Assembly (NCBI GenBank): GCA_964498605.1
Contig: CAZCHK010000012.1
Span: 1-49,632 of the forward strand
Length of the DNA stretch: 49,632 bases
Direction: 5' to 3'
Origin: JBGQAS01 sp964498605
Lineage (GTDB): Bacteria; Chloroflexota; Anaerolineae; Anaerolineales; Anaerolineaceae
A program made the translations under genes and the position numbers. Positions 8,289 through 16,434 of the stretch are shown here, piece by piece. The notes under the pieces are model-generated. The model searched no databases, was not told the origin of the DNA, and worked only from the letters and a program-made list of their open reading frames with translations. How positions within the stretch are numbered: the stretch's first letter is position 1; each line of letters opens with the position of its first letter.

Positions 8289-9092
8289 TCACTGAAGGAT
8301 ATATCTCTGGTTGAGCTTCGAGAAGCTCCACAAACCAGCAAGCAGGATGATGGCTTCCTCATCTTTACTGCGCCAGCCAGGGTAACCGGCTCGAAACATG
8401 ATGTTTCGCAACAGTCCTTTGTACTGACGGATGCACACCCAGAACAAGCCCCCGCCATCGGCAAGCGTATAGATCAATTCAGGGACCGATTGGCCATGCA
8501 GGGCAAGAACAGGTTTTCCATCCTTGCTGCTGCAAACGACGGATGCCCCGCCTTTAACCGCCTTGCGTTCAATCTGTCCGATTAAATCTCCCCGGTCACC
8601 CCGAAATAACCGCACAACCTCATAGTCATTGTTGCTGAAATCCTCCTGCACGGAGGAGAAGAGGATTTTTGATTTCGACTCGTCCCTGAAGATCAGGAAC
8701 TCCTCCGGTTTTTTGGAATTGTAATTCTTGTGCTCAAAAATCATCACCCGCTTGCCAAGCGCGTCGGTGAGGAGCAGGTCCCGGCTGCGCTGGATCGGCT
8801 GAATGATGTACGGATAGTTATGAATCGAAGCCACGATGTTGCTTTTCGGCTTACCAAATGTCAGTACCAGTGTGTAGCCGAATATCCCTTTTTCCGCGAA
8901 TTCAAACAGGAAGTGATAACCTGCTGAAAGATGCTGCTGGATCAGCTGATTGGCTTCCCCCATGTCAGGCAGATCCGTGATCAGGTGAAATTTCAATTTG
9001 ACTTCGAACGATTTGATCTCATCGTAATAAGTCAGTAAAGGGTCAAATGACCCAAAAGGATGGATTTTGGAAGGATCGCGAAGATTCGTCAT
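8289..9092 (-). CDS. Uncharacterised cytosolic protein, possibly scramblase/LURP-like fold
   Basis: This 267-residue protein has no signal peptide or clear membrane span. AAGGA is placed well upstream of the ATG. It is strand-rich, with repeated short beta elements around RDLLLTDALGKRVMIFEHKN and DEEAIILLAGLWSF; the pattern of DLLLTDALG, FLIFRDESKSKILFS and VVCSSKDGKPVLAL strands reminds me of the Tubby-like/LURP-one-related beta-barrel, but I cannot confirm this. There are no obvious catalytic motifs. It is a single gene, convergent with the SH3 lipoprotein to its left and co-directional with the permease operon to its right, separated from it by 171 bases. Confidence 0.6.
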   Translation of the reverse strand: MTNLRDPSKIHPFGSFDPLLTYYDEIKSFEVKLKFHLITDLPDMGEANQLIQQHLSAGYHFLFEFAEKGIFGYTLVLTFGKPKSNIVASIHNYPYIIQPIQRSRDLLLTDALGKRVMIFEHKNYNSKKPEEFLIFRDESKSKILFSSVQEDFSNNDYEVVRLFRGDRGDLIGQIERKAVKGGASVVCSSKDGKPVLALHGQSVPELIYTLADGGGLFWVCIRQYKGLLRNIMFRAGYPGWRSKDEEAIILLAGLWSFSKLNQRYILQ

Positions 9093-9263
9093 GAAAAATC
9101 CTTTTGCATGGCATCAATTCTTTGGGCTCAATTGTATCAAATGCGGTACAAGCGGCGAAGCATCCTCTGCTGATTAAGTAATTTTCTTAATTCATGCTGA
9201 TACGGCAAGACAACGGGGATCTACCACCGGTTGGTTCGTCACCTCGATGTCAGACACTCAGCG

Positions 9264-10718
9264 CTAGGATTCTACGTGTTGCACGCGGCGGTTGACCAGC
9301 CACAGCGCCAGCATGATCAACCCCAGCACAGCCAGAATGTACAGCACAAGCAGCCCGCCGCTCGCGCCATCCACCCACGCGCCGTAGATCAATCCCGCCA
9401 GGGTGGAGAAGACCGCGACCAGTCCAACGTATGCCCAGGCTTTAAGTTTTCCAATGACCTTTGAAACAATGAGAATAGACTGCAGGCTCAATTCCGGATC
9501 CGCCATCAGGTACGCCAGCAGGGGGCCGCGGTGCATGCCCAGGCTTAAGAACATCTTGGCGATGGGCACCTCCACCAGGGTGGGAAAGTACATGAACACA
9601 CCAAAGACCACGCCAAAGAAATTGCCCAGCAGCGTGTTGCGCCCCGCCAGGGTCTGGATCCACTCAGGCTGGATGAGCTGACGGATGATGCCTACGGCAA
9701 AAACACCCACGATGAGCAGCGGGAAGATCTGCTTGATGAAACGCCAGGATTCCCACAGCCAGTCGCGCAGATCATCGTGGGAAAATTTATACCGCACAAA
9801 GAGGATCACTGCCAGCAGCAGGAGCGTGACAGCCAAAAAACGCCCGGTCAGCCCGATCTCAATCGCCCCCTGCAGCACGGTCACTTTGAGCGCCGCCACC
9901 AGCAGCGTGAGACTGGTGAGGCTAAGCGTGATCCACAGCCAGGCGTTGAATTTCTCGAACACTTTCTCAAAACCGAGCCAGGCAGTAACGCCGATGAGGA
10001 TGAGCAGCGCGATGAGCACAACGCCCTGCACGGAAACACCCTCCTCGCCTTTGGACGCGTCGTACGGCACCAGCCTGTCCAGCCCTGCCTGGAAGCCATC
10101 CACCCCGGCAAGTGGCATGTTGGCTAAGAGATAGGTGTTGGTGAGGAAATCCACCTTGAGCGTACCGGCGATGAGCAGCGCGACCATCAACAGCAGGAAT
10201 ACTACCATTCCTTTGCGCATGGAGCGCTTTCCGGCAAAGGTCTCATCGGTTTCCTCGTCATGACGCGCGTCTGAGCCTCTGAAGATGAGCGCCATGATCA
10301 TACCGATGCCAATACCAAACGCCAAAGAAAGGAATAGGCGCGAGAACGCCAGATCCGGACCGATGGCAACGCCGGTGTAAGCCAGCGCCAGCAGGTTGGC
10401 GGCCGGGGCAAAGAAAAGGAAGGTGACGGCAGGACCCAGCCCGGCGCCTTTCTTGTGGATACCGGCAAAGAGCGGCACGATCGTGCAGGAGCATACCGCC
10501 AGCAGCGACCCCGCCAGCGCGGCAGCCGGGTAGGAAATGTATTTGGGTGTTTTTCGCCCCAGGAAGCGTGTGATGGTCTCCTTGGGAATGAGGGCGGTCA
10601 TGCCGCCGGCGATGAAAAAGGCGGGCATCAGGCACAGCAGAACGTGCGCCGCCAGGTATGCCGCCAGGTTGCCCAGTCCGCTCTGAAGAAGTTTAAGAAG
10701 GATTGATGCAAAGTCCAC
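9264..10718 (-). CDS. ArsP/YraQ-type (DUF318) permease
   Basis: The product is 484 residues with about 10 or more hydrophobic segments. The N-terminal half has the family signature PAFFIAGGMTALIP, SLLAVCSCTIVPLFAGIHKKGAG and GPAVTFLFFAPAANLLA. The CSC-T-IVP motif is typical of the permease family that includes ArsP, an exporter of trivalent organoarsenicals. The second half repeats the layout (PLLIVGVFAVGIIRQL, then GVFMYFPTLVEVPIAKMF). I chose the GTG at 10718, which has GGAGAA upstream. It is the last gene of an ArsR-regulated unit, 79 bases after the thioredoxin-like gene; an operator-like dyad at 10733-10752 lies in that gap. The likely substrate is a metalloid or organometal; this is inferred from family and context. 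Confidence 0.85.
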   Translation of the reverse strand: MDFASILLKLLQSGLGNLAAYLAAHVLLCLMPAFFIAGGMTALIPKETITRFLGRKTPKYISYPAAALAGSLLAVCSCTIVPLFAGIHKKGAGLGPAVTFLFFAPAANLLALAYTGVAIGPDLAFSRLFLSLAFGIGIGMIMALIFRGSDARHDEETDETFAGKRSMRKGMVVFLLLMVALLIAGTLKVDFLTNTYLLANMPLAGVDGFQAGLDRLVPYDASKGEEGVSVQGVVLIALLILIGVTAWLGFEKVFEKFNAWLWITLSLTSLTLLVAALKVTVLQGAIEIGLTGRFLAVTLLLLAVILFVRYKFSHDDLRDWLWESWRFIKQIFPLLIVGVFAVGIIRQLIQPEWIQTLAGRNTLLGNFFGVVFGVFMYFPTLVEVPIAKMFLSLGMHRGPLLAYLMADPELSLQSILIVSKVIGKLKAWAYVGLVAVFSTLAGLIYGAWVDGASGGLLVLYILAVLGLIMLALWLVNRRVQHVES

Positions 10719-10732
10719 AAGAATTCTCCATT

Positions 10733-10752
10733 ATATTCAAATATTGGAATGT
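10733..10752. promoter_or_regulatory. Putative second ArsR-type operator upstream of the permease
   Basis: The site is ATATTCA, six bases, then GGAATGT. The same arm and the same spacing occur in the dyad at the arsR start (11438-11457), with five of seven bases of the right arm matching. This suggests that the regulator also acts inside the operon, just before the permease. Confidence 0.45.
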
Positions 10753-10797
10753 GATGCGCGTAAAATAAGCAGCGGTGGTTCACAACCGCCGGTAAAA

Positions 10798-11046
10798 TCA
10801 GGCAGCCAGGACAGCTTTTACCCACTCACCGATCTCAGCCGCATCGGGGATGCGCCCTTGTGAGAGCAGCTTCTCATTGATCACCAGTCCGGGTGTGGAG
10901 AGAATGGGGTAGTTCATGATATCCTCTGTGCTTGTGACTTTAATGAATTCCGCCTCAACACCCAGTGCTTCAACCGCGCTGCGGGTGATGGCTTCAAGCT
11001 TCTTACAGTTGGGGCACCCGCCCCCCAGGATCTTGATGGTTAACAT
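10798..11046 (-). CDS. Small thioredoxin-fold protein (redox-active disulfide family)
   Basis: This 82-residue protein belongs to the MTH895/TM0996-like small thioredoxin group. It has an N-terminal beta strand MLTIKILG followed by the active-site turn GGCPNCKKLE (CxxC, Cys12/Cys15), and ends in the cis-Pro region STPGLVINEKLLSQGRIP. AAGGAG lies upstream of the ATG, 15 bases after the arsR stop. Members are commonly encoded next to DUF318 permeases and ArsR regulators; they may reduce or hand over thiol-reactive ligands to the permease, though this is not proven. A related but different protein (10-15% shorter motif spacing and a CSMC site) is in the second arsenic operon at 17499. Confidence 0.9.
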   Translation of the reverse strand: MLTIKILGGGCPNCKKLEAITRSAVEALGVEAEFIKVTSTEDIMNYPILSTPGLVINEKLLSQGRIPDAAEIGEWVKAVLAA

Positions 11047-11061
11047 TCACACTCCTTTAGG

Positions 11062-11445
11062 TTAGTCAAGATTCTTCACTTCCTGTGGACTGCATTTTGG
11101 GCAGGTGCATTTTGGATTGTATGTTCTTTTGACTGACACAGGAATGGATTTTCCTGTCATGCGCAAGGCAGAATCCAGAACAGGGTAGATCTCATTGCGG
11201 GCCACGCGGTAAAAACGGTTCCAGCCGTCGCGTCGTTCTTTGATGATCCCAGCCGAGCGGAGAACGGAGAGCTGCTGCGATAGGTAAGCCTGCCGATATC
11301 CCAGCGCGGCTTCCATGTGACAGACGCATTCCTCCCCACCACGCAGGATCTCAAGAATGGCAATACGCACCGAATGATTGAGCAGTCGAAAGATATTTGC
11401 CTGCTCTTTGCAGTCCTCTATTGATTTTTTCTCTATCATATTCAT
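11062..11445 (-). CDS. ArsR/SmtB-family repressor of the permease operon
   Basis: This is a winged-helix metalloregulator of about 127 residues. The helix-turn-helix core is visible in FRLLNHSVRIAILEILRGGEECVCHMEAALGYRQAYLSQQL in pieces: NHSVRIAILEIL, then ECVCHME (a Cys-x-Cys at the alpha-3 position, the arsenite-sensing site of ArsR), then YLSQQLSVLRSAGII. The C-terminus has an extra Cys pair (CTCPKC). The frame is open for 63 codons further upstream, but homology begins at MNMIEKK; starts at 11445 or 11439 are possible. No Shine-Dalgarno sequence precedes either, and a TATAAT at 11464-11459 lies so close that the message may be almost leaderless. It heads the arsR, thioredoxin-like, permease unit. 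Confidence 0.88.
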   Translation of the reverse strand: MNMIEKKSIEDCKEQANIFRLLNHSVRIAILEILRGGEECVCHMEAALGYRQAYLSQQLSVLRSAGIIKERRDGWNRFYRVARNEIYPVLDSALRMTGKSIPVSVKRTYNPKCTCPKCSPQEVKNLD

Positions 11446-11457
11446 AACTTTGAATAT
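11438..11457. promoter_or_regulatory. ArsR-type operator overlapping the arsR start
   Basis: This is a perfect dyad: ATATTCA, six bases, TGAATAT. It sits immediately downstream of a minus-strand TATAAT (11464-11459) and covers the start codons at 11445 and 11439. A repressor bound here would block its own promoter, as is usual for ArsR. TTTCAT with 16-base spacing could serve as the -35. Confidence 0.6.
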
Positions 11458-11882
11458 TATTATATCACTACTCAGAATTAATGAAAGACCTGTTGTTAAA
11501 AAACACGGGATACCAACCCGGGTGAAGAGATTGAACGATAAGATCTCTACGGTAGCGCGTCGGGAAGCAGCAGCATGTCCGGGCAACAATGCACAACAGC
11601 ATGTCCTGGTTGCCGACAATACTATCTTCATCATCCAATTCGTTCACCTAATCACCCGCGATTCCATGCTGGATCTGATCACGACCCGCTGGCAGGCAGC
11701 TCGTGGAAGACTCGCAAGTTCATGCTGACCTCGATGATTCGATCAATGCGCATCAACAAACAGGCCAATTCGTTCACGAAGACAGTATTTTGCATCTGAA
11801 AACATGTTACGGATTTTCAACTCGGGTTTCATGAAAACTTTACTTCTCTATATAATTATCATTAACTTATCAGGAGGAACTC
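11458..11882. other. Intergenic region without a supported gene
   Basis: Several short open frames cross this stretch on both strands, with no start, ribosome-binding site or recognised motif. It holds the arsR promoter at its left edge and, at its right, a TATAAT (around 11852) and a GGAGGAA ribosome-binding site serving the lipoprotein at 11883. Protein-like wording on both strands between 11560 and 11800 may mean a decayed gene, but I cannot name it. Confidence 0.4.
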
Positions 11883-12704
11883 ATGAGGAGTCGACACCCT
11901 TTTGTCTTAACGGTATTAATGAGCATTACACTGCTTGCCTGCCTGCCTGCCGTCGCAGAGCAGACCAAACCCATTGCAGTGACCAGACCGGTGCAGGAAC
12001 CTAGCAGGGATCTGCCGGCCCTGCCCACGCTCACCAGTAGTGCACCCGCTCAATCCACCCAGACATTTCGCCCACAGCTGCCGACGCTCACCCCGGATGT
12101 TGCTAGCGCTCAAAACGCACAATACTACACGGACATCATGGAGTTCGACCCGCTTCATTCCGATTTTTTCACCCATCAGGTGGTCAAGGGAAGCCAGAGC
12201 GCGATCTCCGTAACACTTGATGAACTTTCCCTGTGGTTCAACATCACCAGCCCCAATACCAGCATCATCTTTATCCGCAAAGACCTGGTGTATGAAGAGG
12301 TCAACGTGAGTGCCAAAGTAAGCATGGAGGATACGCAGGGGTTTGTGAAGCTGATCTGCCAGTACGACCCGGCAATCGGCTGGTACGAGTTCAATATTTC
12401 TCTGGATGGTTCGTTTAATATCAAGGTTGCAGAGGTTAATGACGGTCAGATTGCATACACCACGCTGTACTCCGGTGAAACGTCGAAAACCTACAAAAAC
12501 GGAAATGAAAACGAGTTTAATGCCAACTGCACACCAGATAATTTACATTTCGATTTCAACGGCTCAAAAGGCTGGTCGCTGGATGTTCCCGATACCGTTC
12601 CGCATATCCCACGCGGACAGGTTGGTTTTGGCGTAGAAGCTGAAAGCAGCCTGCCCGTAAAGATCGGATTTAACGAACTGGCTGTTGCTCAATCCTACTA
12701 CTAA
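11883..12704 (+). CDS. Lipoprotein with a concanavalin-like/DUF1080-type domain
   Basis: The protein has 273 residues. CAGGAGGAA lies upstream of the ATG. The signal peptide (MRSRHPFVLTVLMSITLLAC, Cys20) ends in a lipobox and is followed by a Pro/Thr/Ala-rich linker of about 60 residues. The folded part (about 85-273) is beta-rich: YTDIMEFDPLHSDFF, SLWFNITSPNTSIIFI, then VNVSAKVSMEDTQGFVKLIC, WYEFNISLDGSFNIKV and QVGFGVEAESSLPVKIGFNEL. This order is typical of jelly-roll/laminin-G-like domains, as in DUF1080 proteins that bind sugars. Catalytic residues are not evident. It is followed by a bidirectional terminator and converges with the hydrolase gene. Confidence 0.8.
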   Translation: MRSRHPFVLTVLMSITLLACLPAVAEQTKPIAVTRPVQEPSRDLPALPTLTSSAPAQSTQTFRPQLPTLTPDVASAQNAQYYTDIMEFDPLHSDFFTHQVVKGSQSAISVTLDELSLWFNITSPNTSIIFIRKDLVYEEVNVSAKVSMEDTQGFVKLICQYDPAIGWYEFNISLDGSFNIKVAEVNDGQIAYTTLYSGETSKTYKNGNENEFNANCTPDNLHFDFNGSKGWSLDVPDTVPHIPRGQVGFGVEAESSLPVKIGFNELAVAQSYY

Positions 12705-12711
12705 GATAAGA

Positions 12712-12747
12712 AAACGATCAGGTTCCTAGCAAAGGACCTGATCGTTT
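12712..12747. terminator. Bidirectional hairpin terminator
   Basis: Arms AAACGATCAGGT (12712-12723) and ACCTGATCGTTT (12736-12747) form a 12-base-pair stem, which can extend by three pairs with one bulged T. A-rich and T-rich flanks on the two sides suit termination of both convergent genes. Confidence 0.8.
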
Positions 12748-12757
12748 AAATAATCAC

Positions 12758-14599
12758 CTATATCGGGATTGGCGCGATGACCTGCGCCGAGGTGAAGATC
12801 CACGTCACCAGGATGGCGTTGACGAACGCCCCCAGGTAAGGCCGCCCTGTCAGCTGATGGAACCAAGTGGAGATGGGCGTGATGATGATCAGCATGAGGA
12901 TGATCTGCATCAGGCCCATGGTGAAATTCGCCAGCACTCCTCCAGGTCCGGTGAAGGGAACGACTCCGGCCACGAAGAGGGGCACATACTGAAAGAGCAT
13001 GAACACCAGCAGCGGGACGATCATCGCCAGGATGTTGACGCCGGACCATGAGAGGAAAGTGCCCAGCCATGTCTTGCGCTCCTTCAAGCGCAGCTGACCA
13101 TGCAAAAAGCAGCCGATCATGATGAAGGCGAACAGCACAAACGGCAGGTAGAGCAGGAACATCAAAGCGCGGTAGGGAGTCAGGTCGCTGGCGATGGGGA
13201 AGATGAAGCGCCAGTCCACGATGAAGACCCTTTCCAGGACATATTGGGCAAGCACCACAAAGCCAGTCAGGATAACCGCCAGCAGACCTGTTTTTCCAAT
13301 GGCCTTCCAATCCAGCCGGAAGCGGTCAGGAGCAAAAGAGATCCCCAGGTCCGCCCAGGAGAGTCCGTCTTTTTTGGCGCGTTTCTTGAACCAGCCGCGC
13401 ATGCTGAACAGCCCAAATAGCTTGGTCAGCACCAGCCACCAGACGATGCCATTGACCAGCATCATGGGGAAGACCTTGTCGATGCGCACCAGGTAAACAT
13501 GCAGCCCGAAAAGTGCAAAGATGAGCGGCAGATACAGCCAGGAGAACAAACCATTGATCGAGGCGATTCGCAGAAACTCGCGTCTGGATGCCGTGTACGC
13601 CCCCACCGCCTGGCCCTGCAGCGCAGCGAACCAGCGCGTGCGGATGAGAATCAAGCCCAGCGGGATGAGCATGCCAAAACCTGCCATCAGCGCGAACAGC
13701 GTGCACACCTCTTTGATCTGCCAGGTCTGGGACATGGCATCGATCCAGTAATCCGGATTCGGCTGCAGCGCGTCACGCATCCATTCCACGGCGGCTGCCG
13801 TGCCGACGCGGTTGTGCGATTCGAAATTGTGCAGCACCGGCAGCAGCACCACCTTCCGCGCGGTACCGGCAGCGAAATCGCCGTAGGTAAGGCCGAACTG
13901 CGGATCGCTGACTGGGAAGGCCGCCTGCGTCTGCGGGCTGCTCATCCAGTCACTCTCCACGTTCTTGACCCCGGTCATGCGCTGGCGGTATTCGTCGTAT
14001 TTTCCGTAGATCATGAGCATGTTCTTGGGCATCTCGGGTGTCGCCTCGCTGGTGTAGGCGTTGCCGGAAAACACAACCGCGCGGATTTCAGGATCCTCCA
14101 GGGCAATTTTGTAGGAAAGCTCGCCGCCAATGCTGAAACCGATCAATCCAACCGAGTCAGCCTTCACGTAGGGCAGGTTTTCCAGGTAATCGATCGAAGA
14201 GGCCAGCCCGTAGGTCAGGTCAAACCCCGGGGCGTCCTGATCACCGGGTTGGCCCGAATTGCCGCGTCCGATGGCATCGATCTCCAGCACCACAAAACCG
14301 CGCCGCGCCAGTTCGATGCTGTACGGATCGGTCGTTTCGCGGTTGGTCTGGTAGCCATGCGTGGCAACCACGCCCGGAGCAGGTGAATCGTTGCTCACGC
14401 CGCGCGGCACGAACAGCTTGGCGCGGATGGGAATGCCGTTTGAATTGGGAAATTTGACATTGCTGACGGATACCCTGCCAAAATCGCGCTGCACGATGGA
14501 AGCGATCAAAACTGCCGCCACGCAAATGAGCAACAGGGCAAGAAGCATCACCCACGCGCCGGTCTGTTTTTTGGATCGAAGGAGCTGTGCGGTGTTCAT
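12758..14599 (-). CDS. Membrane-anchored alpha/beta hydrolase with a polytopic C-terminal domain
   Basis: The product is 613 residues. Residues 16-36 are a membrane anchor. Residues of about 45-300 are an alpha/beta hydrolase: PAPGVVATHGYQTNRET (oxyanion region), DAIGRGNSGQPGDQD, the nucleophile elbow GFSIGGE (Ser near residue 176), and a later acidic strand MLMIYGKYDEYR. From about residue 300 there are at least seven hydrophobic segments (for example TLFALMAGFGMLIPLGLILI, LYLPFVLFAFIMIGCF, NILAMIVPLLVFMLFQYVPL). The C-terminal part resembles uncharacterised polytopic regions fused to X-Pro dipeptidyl-peptidase-like hydrolases. An ester or peptide substrate at or outside the membrane is likely. 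GGAAATCC lies before the ATG. Confidence 0.8.
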   Translation of the reverse strand: MNTAQLLRSKKQTGAWVMLLALLLICVAAVLIASIVQRDFGRVSVSNVKFPNSNGIPIRAKLFVPRGVSNDSPAPGVVATHGYQTNRETTDPYSIELARRGFVVLEIDAIGRGNSGQPGDQDAPGFDLTYGLASSIDYLENLPYVKADSVGLIGFSIGGELSYKIALEDPEIRAVVFSGNAYTSEATPEMPKNMLMIYGKYDEYRQRMTGVKNVESDWMSSPQTQAAFPVSDPQFGLTYGDFAAGTARKVVLLPVLHNFESHNRVGTAAAVEWMRDALQPNPDYWIDAMSQTWQIKEVCTLFALMAGFGMLIPLGLILIRTRWFAALQGQAVGAYTASRREFLRIASINGLFSWLYLPLIFALFGLHVYLVRIDKVFPMMLVNGIVWWLVLTKLFGLFSMRGWFKKRAKKDGLSWADLGISFAPDRFRLDWKAIGKTGLLAVILTGFVVLAQYVLERVFIVDWRFIFPIASDLTPYRALMFLLYLPFVLFAFIMIGCFLHGQLRLKERKTWLGTFLSWSGVNILAMIVPLLVFMLFQYVPLFVAGVVPFTGPGGVLANFTMGLMQIILMLIIITPISTWFHQLTGRPYLGAFVNAILVTWIFTSAQVIAPIPI

Positions 14600-14712
14600 T
14601 GGAAATCCTTTCAGAAGGTTTTTTCTTTTGATTATTGTACAACCGAAGTTCTCAATAAACTCAATGAAACATCCCTCACTACCGTGAGGGATGTCAGCGT
14701 GCGTTTGTCGGG

Positions 14713-15711
14713 TTATTTGGTTTTCTTCTCGATGCCTGTCAGCATTTCCTTGATGCCGCCGATGGAGCTGAGGATGCCGGTGGCCTCGTAAGGTAGGTAA
14801 ACGACCTTGTTGTCCTTGCCCGAGACCATCTCTTTGAGCGCTTCAATATAACGGATGGCAATCATGTAATTGCTGGCGTTGGATGGGGTCTTGGCAAGCG
14901 CGTCGGTGACCTTCTTAACGGCCTCCGCTTCGGCAGCAGCAACCAGGCGGCGGGCTTCGGCTTCACCCTCAGCTTTGAGGATGGACGCTTCGCGCTCGCC
15001 TTCAGACTTATTGATAGCAGCCTGCTTCATGCCTTCCGCGCTGAGGATGGCAGCGGACTTGTCGCCTTCCGCCTGCAGGATCTTGGCACGCCGCTCGCGC
15101 TCTGCGGTCATCTGCTTCTCCATCACCTGACGTATGTCGGGCGGCGGGGTGATGTCCTGCAGCTCGACGCGGTTGACCTTGACGCCCCACTTTTCGGTGG
15201 CATCATCCAGGATGGCGCGCAGCTGGCTGTTGATCGTGTCGCGGGAGATGAGCGTGTCATCCAGGTCCAGCTCCCCGATCAGGTTGCGCAGCGTGGTCAG
15301 GGTGAGCTTCTCAATGGCATCCGGCAGGTTGGCGATCTCGTACACCGCCTTGGTGGGTATCACGATCTGGTAATACAGCAGCGCGTCGATCTTGAGGATG
15401 ACATTGTCCTTGGTGATGACCTGCTGGCTGGGAAAATCGAAAACCGTTTCGCGCAGGTCGATCTTGGTGGTTTCCTTGTAAATGATCTGCGGTGCGGGTA
15501 AACCTGGGATTTGCTGCACGTAGCGCCAGTAGATCCTGCGGGACTTTTCAAACCAGGGCAGCACCAGGTTTAGGCCCGAGTTGAGCGTGCGGTTGTAGCG
15601 TCCCAGGCGCTCGATGACCCGTGTCTCAGCCTGCGGGACGACGGTCAAACCGCTGAGCAGATACAACACCACCACACCGATGACGATCAAACCGATAATA
15701 AGAAATGCCAT
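14713..15711 (-). CDS. SPFH/stomatin-like (slipin, QmcA-type) membrane protein
   Basis: The protein has 332 residues. An N-terminal hairpin or single span (AFLIIGLIVIGVVVLYLLSG) is followed by the SPFH/Band 7 domain (VVPQAETRVIERLGRY, residues about 27-190, with TKIDLRETVFDFPSQ and KVNRVELQDITPP). Residues of about 195-275 form an Ala/Glu-rich coiled coil (AERERRAKILQAEGDKSAAI, with EGEREASILKAEGEAEA). The C-terminus, IGGIKEMLTGIEKKTK, is basic. Homologues assemble as large rings that scaffold membrane microdomains and proteases. It starts 15 bases after the NfeD-like gene, with AGGAGGAG as its ribosome-binding site, which is the usual NfeD-slipin pairing. Confidence 0.92.
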   Translation of the reverse strand: MAFLIIGLIVIGVVVLYLLSGLTVVPQAETRVIERLGRYNRTLNSGLNLVLPWFEKSRRIYWRYVQQIPGLPAPQIIYKETTKIDLRETVFDFPSQQVITKDNVILKIDALLYYQIVIPTKAVYEIANLPDAIEKLTLTTLRNLIGELDLDDTLISRDTINSQLRAILDDATEKWGVKVNRVELQDITPPPDIRQVMEKQMTAERERRAKILQAEGDKSAAILSAEGMKQAAINKSEGEREASILKAEGEAEARRLVAAAEAEAVKKVTDALAKTPSNASNYMIAIRYIEALKEMVSGKDNKVVYLPYEATGILSSIGGIKEMLTGIEKKTK

Positions 15712-15726
15712 GGCTCCTCCTCCTGT

Positions 15727-15975
15727 TCAATGACGGTCAACAAACAATGTGAGTTCATCCCTGCGCATGATGGTCACGATCTCGTCTTTGTCGAAGATCT
15801 TGTCCGGCATCAGAGCGCGGGCTTTCCACTCCTCACCACCAACCTTCACCCGCCCCTGATTCTTTGAGTTGATGATCGGGACGATGACGACAGCGGTCTT
15901 GCCGATGAGGGCATCCAACCCCAAAGGGATCTTGTCACTCGAAAAAAACTTATCAAAGCTGGAAGTATTGCTCAT
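15727..15975 (-). CDS. Short NfeD-like OB-fold protein
   Basis: This 82-residue protein has the NfeD C-terminal soluble domain: ALIGKTAVVIVPIINS, GRVKVGGEEWKARA and the closing strand DEIVTIMRRDELTLFV. It lacks the membrane spans of full NfeD. Known NfeD proteins partner slipins/stomatins, and this one is directly upstream of such a gene and separated by 15 bases, so they probably act together at the membrane. An AAGGTAA ribosome-binding site is seen before the ATG. Being a stand-alone soluble OB domain is common in several bacteria, so truncation is unlikely. Confidence 0.85.
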   Translation of the reverse strand: MSNTSSFDKFFSSDKIPLGLDALIGKTAVVIVPIINSKNQGRVKVGGEEWKARALMPDKIFDKDEIVTIMRRDELTLFVDRH

Positions 15976-16030
15976 ATCGTTACCTTATGTTTCTGCACCA
16001 TCTAAATTCTCAGCTATAGTGTATTCCAAA

Positions 16031-16058
16031 TTGCAGAAAAATCAATATTGGATATAAT
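16031..16058 (+). promoter_or_regulatory. Sigma70-type promoter of the second arsenic operon
   Basis: The elements are TTGCAG (16031-16036), a 16-base spacer, and TATAAT (16053-16058). The -10 has a full consensus match and lies 28 bases before the arsR start codon. Confidence 0.7.
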
Positions 16059-16060
16059 AT

Positions 16061-16081
16061 ACTTCAACGATTGTTGAACTA
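16061..16081. promoter_or_regulatory. ArsR operator
   Basis: The core is TTCAAC (16063-16068), GATT, GTTGAA (16073-16078), with a nearly symmetric AT-rich flank on each side. It lies just past the -10 element and before the arsR ATG, where a repressor would block initiation. The arsR start has no clear Shine-Dalgarno sequence. Confidence 0.75.
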
Positions 16082-16086
16082 TATTT

Positions 16087-16434
16087 ATGAAAACCTCACC
16101 CAACCTGACCCTCATCTTTAAAGCTCTGGCAGACCCGACCAGGCTGAAAATCTTCCAGCTGCTGAGGCAGGGGGAGTACTGCAACTGCGAGCTCAATCAG
16201 GCGACCGGGTTGCCGATCAACCTGGTCTCGCATCACCTGCGCATCCTCAAATCCTCTGGCCTGGTGAATGCGGTTCGCGACAGTGAAGACACACGCTGGA
16301 TCCACTTCTCCATCGACGAAGACACGCTGGATAAAGCACGCGCCGCGATCAACGCGCTGCTTCAATTCCCTGACATGCCTCGCCGCACATCCAGCTGCCC
16401 ATCCTCCAAGAACAGAAAGGCTGACAATCCGTGA
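16087..16434 (+). CDS. arsR: ArsR-family arsenite-responsive repressor
   Basis: This 115-residue winged-helix regulator has LIFKALADPTRLKIFQLL near the N-terminus, then EYCNCELNQATG (Cys-x-Cys, the alpha-3 arsenite site; compare ELCVCDL in E. coli ArsR), and NLVSHHLRILKSSGLV, the recognition helix. The C-terminus is a short tail with one Cys (SSCPSS). Its stop overlaps the acr3 start by four bases (GTGA), so translation is coupled. A dyad at 16061-16081 lies directly upstream. It should repress the operon until arsenite or antimonite binds. Confidence 0.93.
   Translation: MKTSPNLTLIFKALADPTRLKIFQLLRQGEYCNCELNQATGLPINLVSHHLRILKSSGLVNAVRDSEDTRWIHFSIDEDTLDKARAAINALLQFPDMPRRTSSCPSSKNRKADNP

Noticed and set aside
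11575..11799. Short open frame in the region before the lipoprotein at 11883
   Set aside because: It has no ribosome-binding site; several frames are equally open and none gives a family pattern.
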